64,000 nt of DNA from Euleptes europaea. Taxonomy: Eukaryota; Chordata; Lepidosauria; Squamata; Sphaerodactylidae. This document shows, piece by piece, positions 57,230 through 64,000 of this stretch. Under the pieces are notes generated by a model. The model searched no databases and was not told the origin of the DNA. It saw only the letters and a program-made list of their open reading frames with translations. Both the position numbers and the translations under genes were made by a program. Position 1 is the first letter of the stretch; each line of letters starts with the position of its first letter. The stretch covers positions 16,127,821 through 16,191,820 of the forward strand of contig NC_079312.1 in NCBI RefSeq assembly GCF_029931775.1, written 5' to 3'.

Positions 57230-59140
57230 TTTCTTATAATGAAGCCTGGGAATTCACCAGGTACACGTATTGGTAAACTGGTATATCTATATAATGCTAA
57301 TACAGTATTGCCTATTTAAACAAAAACATTAAAAATCCCCCCAGAGGTGAGGGAAGGAAATGATCACCACAAGGAAAGGGGTCAGGAAATTGGCTGCCAC
57401 GGAGGTGGGGAAATCTGAACCCACATAGCAGCCATCCAGGCTTTCCTACAATCCAGGTTTAAAGGGCTAATAACCTGTGAGAAGATGGCCAGGATCAAGC
57501 TAGAATTTAGAGAAATATCCTTGATATATTGAATTCCTGTCCCCTCTCTGCTCCTGAGTAAGAAACTTATTGACAGCTCCACAAAAACTAAGCCCTCTTG
57601 TGGTGTCCTTGGTAGCAGTTTAAAAAGAGCGGCAGTATTGCCAATTGGAAGCCCTTCTGCATTAGAGTTACCATCAAAGAGCTATCAAACTTCAAGCATG
57701 ACCTAAGCTGGGCTGGAAAAACAGATGCCTCAATAACCAATTGGGCAGAAGAATGCTTATTTTATGAAACTCAGCCAAGCAACAAACGTCCTTCGGCATC
57801 AAGAACGGGGTTTCCTTGCCTCAACTATATTTTGCAAAGCCTTGAAAATGATATTCTGATGCTTGCAAATTTGGCAGCACCAACAAGTAACATTTTTTAA
57901 AAGCAAACATAACTTTTCAGTGAGGCAGAACTGGTTTGAAAGAAACTCTGCTGCCCTGAACACAAACATACATATAATATCCAGGAGATTCCTCTCCAAA
58001 AACCAGTTCTCCAACTTTACTGAAAGCTTTGGGAAAGGATTGATATGTTGTGATACACCATCATTGCTGTTTGAAAATATATTCATTTAAAACAGCCAAT
58101 AACCAACCCTACACAGAAGGGAGCAAAACCGAGCTAAGCCAGCATCCGACCTGCAAACATCTGCCTTCCTTCTGCCTGAATTCACTCTAAAATGTACTCG
58201 GGAGACAGCCTCCTCCTGCCCAGAAGTGTCCATCCGAGTGACAGACAGGGAGGCAAAAGACCAAGCAGAAGGAGGCGGCTGGTGAGTAACAGGCACGTCG
58301 TTCCAGTTCTTCTCCCAAACATGAAACACAAATTATGGTTGAACTAGAAAAGAATCACCAGGGCAGGCTGGACTTCTGCCTCTACATACTGCCATCCCAC
58401 AAAGGCAGCTTTAAAAAAGACACACACATCATGGATCAAATGCACAATTTGTGGAACCTTGAACATGAGGGAAATCTGGAAAGCGGTAGGTACTCTACAT
58501 CTACAGCATTCCCTTCATCTAACTTACTTGTCACATATACTGCCATTCCACAAAGACAGCTTCAAAAAAACACACAACAACAACCATGGATCAAGTTCAC
58601 AGTATGTAGCATCTTGAAAATGAGGGAAATCTGGAAAGCAGGTAGGGAAATCCAGGTAGAGAAATGGGATTCCCAACCTGGTCTGGGCCTCTCATGGGGA
58701 GGATCCTGAAAGGCCCTCAAGGGCTGATGCCCAGCAACCATTTTTCTCTCATTTCAATATGGCGGCAGGTAGGCGAAAGGAGGCAGTTCATCCCCTCAAA
58801 GTCCACCTTCACTTTCACCCTGACAGACCTTCTCCTCAGAACAAGAAGGAGCTGAAGGTGTCAGGGTGGGAGAGAGGTTGAGGAACAACACGAGAGCATC
58901 CAGTAATGTCATCTCAGGAAAAACACTAAGCAGAAGAACAGAAAGTGTAAGGTGAAGCTTTTTAGTTAAGCAGGAATTTAGCAGTGTATAAAGAAAACTT
59001 ACCTTTCTGCAGGAGAAGTCCAGAATCCAGAGTATCTGAGGAGGCAAAAGAAACAAAAGTGAGCAGCAGACCCTTGTGCCTATCACCCGTCATGTGACAA
59101 AAACATCAGCATCATATGGTCTCTTTTTCTCTTGGGGAGG
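57230..59140. other. Duplicated intron block of gene D
   Basis: Noncoding, colinear with about 23220-25835 of gene B minus the L1 insertion. No exon seen. Confidence 0.5.
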
Positions 59141-59142
59141 GA

Positions 59143-59325
59143 AGGTGCCATGGTGTAGCCCCACCTCGTCTGATCCTGAAATATCAGCAGGGTTGGTACT
59201 TGGATGGGGGATCAAAGAAGACTCTGCAGACTAAGGCAATGGCAAAGAAATCTCTGCTTCTCACTTGCCTTGAAAACCCCTTTCTGGGGTCGTCATAAGT
59301 TGGTTCTGACTTGATGGCGCATGCG
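59143..59325 (+). mobile_element. 5S-rRNA-derived SINE
   Basis: Head with CTCGTCTGATCCTGAAATATC and TTGGTACTTGGATGGG, body as in 25838-26012. Paralogous insertion in gene B. Confidence 0.75.
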
Positions 59326-59539
59326 TACATATTTCTTCCGAGGTTTGGCTGAAAGGTTAAGTAGAACCTATTTCTGGGGGGAGGGGGATTCCAAATTTTA
59401 TTTATGTGGAAATTTTCACATTTCTTTTCACTAGTCACTTTGAGTGACTGGAGATTCACTTCATAGAAAGTATGCTAAGGACTGCGGCCCAAGGGTCCGC
59501 TCCAGCTAAACTCAGGATCCTTCCAAAAAGAGATTCCAC

Positions 59540-59622
59540 AGTGCCATCCTAAGCAGACTTACCGCCTTCTAACTCCGCTGATTTCAATGGGATTAGAAGG
59601 GTGCAAATCTGCTTGAGACCCC
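59540..59622. mobile_element. Palindromic MITE
   Basis: Degraded counterpart of 26206-26291 with the same hairpin arms (CCTTCTAACTCC / GGGATTAGAAGG). Confidence 0.65.
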
Positions 59623-60049
59623 ACCCTCAGTCCCCCTGAGACCCCTCTGTGGGCTCAGCTATGACATGCTCAAGCAAACACAGACTCTCAGACAATGAGA
59701 CCCGTTTTGAAAGGTCCAGTTGGGCCACAGACACGCTGCAATGAGGATAGGGGTAGTTATTCCTGAAAGGGATGGGGTGGGTGTCTCCATTTCATGAGGA
59801 TGCCCTGAAGGGCAGTTTCCCTCTCCTCCCTTTGGTTTTAAGTGCTTGTTCTACTATCTAGCTCCCAGTTTGCCAGTCCATGGACACAAATGGCTAGAGA
59901 TCAGCAACACAGAATAATTTTGAGAAAATTCACACAATGCTATTTTGAACTAAAGTGGCAGAAGAAATCTGAACAGAAAACCTTCCACGGTGATCTACCT
60001 AATTCGTATACACACTCCTCGTATTCCTGGGTCTTCTAATGATATAGGC

Positions 60050-60360
60050 CTGGGGTCCCCAAAAATGGCGCCCACCAATCTCTTTATTGGTGTCTGTCAA
60101 GTATTTAATGAAGAGGCCAGGACAAGGTGGCACTTTTGCCAAGCAAGGCTTTTGATTGGCTGGACAGCTTTTTAAAAATGTTGCTTTCCCTTCTTCTGCC
60201 ACCAACAGCAGAAGGATCTTCCCTGTGTGACTGAAGGGAAGCTGCAGCAGCCATTTTGTGGCTGGCTCCTCTTCCAGCGGCCTCCATTTTGTGGCTGCGA
60301 CCACCATGCTGTATCTGAATTCCTAAGGTGGCTGCAGGCTCAAAAAGGCTGGGGACCCCA
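60050..60360. mobile_element. hAT-type MITE, 311 bases
   Basis: Ends CTGGGGTCCCCAAAA and GGCTGGGGACCCCA are inverted. Flanks ATATAGGC (60042-60049) and ATACAAGC (60361-60368) fit an eroded 8-base duplication. The internal core GCAGCCATTTTGTGGCTG is shared with 51240-51410 and 63025-63196. Confidence 0.7.
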
Positions 60361-60433
60361 ATACAAGCAGCCTCAAACACATCTGGCCCAAGTTAATGTT
60401 CAGTCTCAAATCCTTGCCGCATTTCTTCATTAC

Positions 60434-60552
60434 CTACGAATTGCTTCTTGATTCCCTCCAAAAGGAGATTTAGATCAGAGAAGTCCCAGATGCGCCACTT
60501 CTGTGCAAGAGGAAAAGCCACTGGATCCTCAAACACCTTCTTTTCTTTGTAT
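60434..60552 (-). CDS. Gene D: linker exon
   Basis: The 119-base exon lies between acceptor AG at 60554-60553 and donor GTAATG at 60433. It encodes (R)YKEKKVFEDPVAFPLAQKW then RIWDFSDLNLLLEGI and KKQFV plus one base. It is open and in phase with 63452-63430 and 54602-54082. Confidence 0.85.
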
Positions 60553-60714
60553 CTTGAGAAAAATCATGTAAAAATACCATCCATCCAATTCTCAATCCCC
60601 CTGGCTCCAGGCAGATCCGAGAAACAGAGGAAGGAATCAGCAGAAAGCTGAGAGACAGAGGCTGAATGCAGAGCAAGATGGGAGGTCCTTTGGAGGGCAA
60701 CGTCCACCTCACTA

Positions 60715-61005
60715 TAGTTCCTGAGACCCCAAAACCACACAGCAGCTGAGGGAAATGGTGAATAAAAAATGAAATAGAGCTCGTTTGGGCTCAGAACACC
60801 ACTACAGGAGGAGGAAGGGCTCCTGTCAATGCCTCAGCCACTTTCCCGTGCTGAAGCTGTGCTGGGGGGAAAGTAACTCCCCTCCCCAGGTTTGTCTGGA
60901 CATGAAAAAGGGCTGGAGGGGGGAGGAAGGAGCCCTTCCTCCCGGCAGAGGCATTTCAAGCCTATACAGGCTCTGCTTTATTCCCTAAATTTGCTGTGTG
61001 GCTGA
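60715..61005. repeat. Foldback element beside the linker exon of gene D
   Basis: Copy of the element at 333-655 without the AT-rich insert of B and C; outer strings AAACCACACAGCAGCTG and GCTGTGTGGCTGAGG. Confidence 0.5.
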
Positions 61006-61119
61006 GGGGAACCCAGACCCAACTCTAAAAAAAGGAAACACCAAGTTTGGCCTTCAGAACACCAACCCCTCATCCCCTGCCCAGATCTGCCTTGCAAACG
61101 CCCAGCAGAAGAAAAAGAA

Positions 61120-61490
61120 AGCCGGGGTGGTTAAGAGTTCTGGAGTTTAGGGTTAGAGTGAGGGGAGGGATTGTGGCTCAGAGGAAGAGCCTCTGCTTGA
61201 CATGCAGAAGGTCTTGGGTTCAATCCCTGGCATCTCCAGGTTAAAGGATCAGGTACTAGTTTAGGTGACACTCCTCTACTAGAGACCCCGGAGAGTCACT
61301 GCAACTCTCAGTAGAAAGTACTAACTCTGACGGACCAAAGGTCTGATTCAGTATTCAACAGCTACCTGTGTCCTGTGACTGAGGGACCCTGGTTCAACCC
61401 CACATTCAGCCACGCGGCTCACTGGGTGACCTTAAACCAGTCCCTCTTTTTCTCAGACAGGGATGTTGTGAGGATAAAATAGAGGGGGGC
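61120..61490 (+). mobile_element. Sauria-SINE-like copy split by a tRNA-derived SINE
   Basis: The inner SINE (about 61150-61370) has box A GTGGCTCAGAGGAAGAGC and box B GGTCTTGGGTTCAATCC. The outer one resumes at CCTGGTTCAACCCCACATTC and ends near TTGTGAGGATAAAATAGAG. Confidence 0.7.
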
Positions 61491-61609
61491 AGAATTAGGT
61501 TCAGTGCCTTCATGTCTTTTTCTCCCTCTCCCATAATACCTGAACTCAGTAGCACTCAATGAAGGTGTTGAGAAATAGGTTCGGAAGAGACAAAAGGGCA
61601 TACTTCTTT

Positions 61610-61790
61610 ACTCACAGCCACAGAAAGCCAACCTCTGAATAACACTGCTAGGAGGCAGCAGCAGGGAAGGGCCTCAACCTCTGTGCTGTGTTTGTTGGCC
61701 ATCCAGGGGCATCCCTTGGCCACTGTGTGAAACAGGATGCCGAACTAAATGGACCACTGGTCTCATCCACCTGGCTCTACTTATGTTCTC
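61610..61790 (+). mobile_element. L2/CR1-clade LINE, 3' end
   Basis: Counterpart of 1320-1650 and 35060-35380; ends near AATGGACCACTGGTCTC. Confidence 0.6.
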
Positions 61791-61954
61791 AAGAGGGAGG
61801 CTGAGAGACGGTGGAAGGAAACGGGTCACATGACGTCACCATACCCGGAAGTGTGCTTCCTTCTGTTCCTTTTAATGATTTGCCCCTGGTGAGAGGCGTG
61901 GAAACTTCAACCCCAATAATATCACATGACAATTATTCTTCCTCTGAAACTACC

Positions 61955-62075
61955 TGTGTGTGTGTGTTAAGTGCCATCAAGTCATATCCGACTCATGGCG
62001 ACCCTATGAATCAATGTCCTCCAAAGTGTCCCGTCCTCAACAGCCTTGCTCAGATCTTGCAAACTGAGGGCTACC
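61955..62075 (+). mobile_element. Short interspersed repeat, SINE-like
   Basis: Contains AAGTGCCATCAAGTCATATC, GGCGACCCTATGAATCAAT and CAGCCTTGCTCAGATCTTGC, a widespread reptile repeat. It is inserted in the intron between the linker and micro-exon of gene D and absent from A, B and C. Confidence 0.6.
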
Positions 62076-62538
62076 TGGGGAGACTTAAAACAGAGGTGCA
62101 AATTTTCTGATCACTAGCTGTGTATTCCCCTTTATGGGTTGCTCAGAATGACAAAGGCTTTATTTCAGAAGCCCTGTTGTTACCACACGGCAGCCAGTGT
62201 GGAAACAGCGAAGAAGTAATCTGAGTAGGAGCAGTACATTTAAGTGCTATGTGGTTGCAGGAATACTTATGGAAACACGGCACACACACACACCAACCCC
62301 TGCTTCCTCATGTGTCGTCTCACCCTACCCTCCTTAACAAACAGAGCACATCAGATTTGGCTGGGTTGTCATCACCGTATTCACCTCTCAAGCGCCCCCA
62401 TAGCCAGCTCCGATGCCAACCAAGGCATTATACGGGCCAAATAAAGTTTCCAAACTGCCATTTTGTGGAAAGAATTTAGCTGAGCAGACTCAAACCCTGT
62501 ATTTCCTGGACTATTTTTTTAAAATGTAGCTTTGGTAG

Positions 62539-63012
62539 TGTTGTGCTGCAGTAACCATATTAAGACACCCCAAGCTACACTCATACCCACAGAAGCCGCT
62601 TGTCAGTGGCCCCAACCCCCCTTTCCTTCAGCAAGTAGGCACATATACACACACAGGCCAAAGGCTGGACTCTTTCCTCTCACATAAGGGAACAGTCTCC
62701 CTCCCACATACTCTTCCTTTAAGTTTCATTTCTCCCTGCAAGGGAACAATAGAGGTCTATTCACTAGATGTAGCAATGCTCACACAGGCGCTGTTGCATT
62801 GACAAGCTACATCGAATGTTATTGGAATGTCAAATGTCTATAAAACCTCTTGCATTGCCCCTCCCTGTGTGTGACAGGATTGCAGAGCTCATCGTCTGTA
62901 TCCTGGCTCACCTGGTTATGATTCCTTGATCAATAAAGCAAGCCGTTAGCTCAAATCCAGCCTCCTGCCCTCATTGATCCATTGGACTCTATGTTAATGG
63001 GGGACCACATCA
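62539..63012 (+). mobile_element. Solo LTR, 474 bases (ERV1-type fossil)
   Basis: Starts TGTTGTGCTGCAG and ends GGACCACATCA, flanked by GTAG on both sides (62535-62538 and 63013-63016). Contains TATAAAA near 62840 and AATAAAG near 62932. The paralogous site in cassette C (near 51240) is uninterrupted. No internal genes. Confidence 0.8.
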
Positions 63013-63024
63013 GTAGCAGCTGCC

Positions 63025-63196
63025 TCTCACACCACAAGAATCTTCACTGAGTGACCAAAGTTAAGAAGCAACAGCCATTTTTTGGCTGGCTCCACCTCCT
63101 GTGGCAGCCATTTTGTGCCAGTCTTGCTGTGCCCACCACACCAGGGTGGAATCCCAAAGGTGCCTGCAGCCTCAAAAAGGTTGGGGACCCCTCTTC
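63025..63196. mobile_element. hAT-type MITE fragment
   Basis: Matches 51240-51410 (GGCAGCCATTTTGTG core, end AAAAAGGTTGGGGACCCC). Present in C and D, so older than that split. Confidence 0.5.
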
Positions 63197-63429
63197 TAGA
63201 GGTTTTTCAGCTAAGTGTCAACCCAGACCCCCCCCCCCAATACTATTGCATGATTTCCTGTTGATGAGACTCCGTGTTTAAGCTGTTTGCCACAGACAGA
63301 AGTGTGGAGATCCACGATCTTAGTTACACCCAACTTGACCCTCAGCCACCATCCTGAAGGGCCACGTTCTTCACAGGATACCCAGACCCTTCCCAGCATA
63401 AAGAAGGTTATTGAGAAAGATCCACTTAC

Positions 63430-63452
63430 CTCTGCAAGGTGCTTCGGGCATC
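63430..63452 (-). CDS. Gene D: 23-base micro-exon
   Basis: GATGCCCGAAGC...CAGAG between a TTTAG acceptor and GTAAGTGG donor; encodes DARSTLQ and two bases of arginine. It is the most 5' exon of gene D in the window. Confidence 0.85.
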
Positions 63453-64000
63453 CTAAAGAAAAAAGGCAGAGAGAGAAAGAAGAGAGACCTAAATAGTAGC
63501 TAAAAAGCCACACCAGGAAGACCCCCTGGGAGATTCTGCACTCTGGCCCTTCTCTAGTGTCCAGCTAGCAGACTCCAATCAAAGCCTTGGGTGCATCTCC
63601 ATAAAGTAGGGGACAATCTTTGTGAGGTTAATATTAGAAGGCGAAGTGGAGTCATTTCAGAGGATTGCTGGTGATCTGCTTTGACAATTCAAGAATGGCT
63701 ACTTTCACAAAAGGAGTTTTCCTCACATGGAAGGCAGGAAGCCCTCCAAGTAGCTCCCATGGCCACGTGTGGAGACAGAGGCATTCTCAGCAACATTCCT
63801 TGCATCAGCCAGGCTTAAAAAAATAGCTAGATTACAACAGAATTGTCACTATATGCTGGTCCCCAGTTTTCATTTTTTTGTAAATAAAGTCCTTGTTGCA
63901 AAGTTATAACTGCAAATGAGCAGCCTGAACTTTACTTCTTTTAAAATAAAAGCTCGAAATCAGTGCAACTGATCATTATAATGTTACAACACTAGAACAA
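63453..64000. other. Intron of gene D up to window edge
   Basis: Colinear with 2560-3140 of gene A and 36431-37020 of gene B. No feature seen. The coiled-coil exon of gene D is expected further right. Confidence 0.5.

Larger units (their letters stand above)
54082..63452 (-). other. TRIM gene D (3' part; 5' exons beyond right edge)
   Basis: Three exons lie in the window: 63452-63430 (23), 60552-60434 (119) and 54602-54082 (521). Phases agree and the end of a TRIM ligase with complete PRY-SPRY is encoded. RING, B-box and coiled-coil exons, if present, must lie to the right of base 64000. The last intron carries two hAT insertions, a 5S-SINE and a hairpin MITE. All three exons are open. Confidence 0.85.

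Overview
The window is intron- and repeat-rich vertebrate DNA. Its interspersed repeats point to a squamate reptile, most likely a lizard: a tRNA-derived SINE with a Sauria-SINE-like tail, a 5S-rRNA-derived SINE, young and old CR1/L2-clade LINEs, 5'-truncated L1s, two Penelope-like elements with GIY-YIG domains, hAT elements and several solo LTRs. I cannot assign a species.

The host genes are one family in tandem, all on the minus strand: TRIM-type E3 ubiquitin ligases (RING, B-box, coiled coil, PRY-SPRY) with the exon layout of the TRIM7/TRIM11/TRIM27/TRIM39 group. From right to left in transcription order they are: gene D (5' exons beyond the right edge; exons at 63430, 60434 and 54082), cassette C (only the last two coding exons, at 49344 and 45341), gene B (complete, seven coding exons from 42766 to 21319, 526 codons plus stop) and gene A (exons from 12874 to 45, last PRY-SPRY exon beyond the left edge). 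Splice sites, exon lengths (96, 231, 23 and 119 bases) and phases agree across copies.

The most unusual feature is in genes A and B. The first exon already encodes RING plus B-box, yet a separate 165-base, phase 0-0 exon encodes a second B-box. In gene A both B-boxes keep all zinc ligands. In gene B the first has lost two ligands while the second is intact. Cassette C is an open but headless pair of exons lying downstream of gene D in the same orientation, so it is either a truncated duplicate or an alternative 3' end.

Layout: 1-12.9 kb gene A; 12.9-20.6 kb repeats (foldbacks, 5S-SINE, L1s, CR1, Ty3/gypsy gag fossil); 20.6-42.9 kb gene B, whose 11.5 kb last intron holds a CR1, a long L2/CR1-type LINE interrupted by two solo LTRs and other repeats, and whose other introns hold a Penelope-like element and a Mutator-like MITE; 43-44.2 kb an LTR and a MITE; 44.3-51.5 kb cassette C; 51.7-53.2 kb a second Penelope-like element; 53.3-64 kb the 3' part of gene D, with two hAT elements showing target duplications and a solo LTR. 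Shared and missing insertions among the copies let the duplication order be read: B and C share a LINE insertion beside the exon 6 donor that A and D lack. No RNA genes, CRISPR arrays or prokaryotic features are present.
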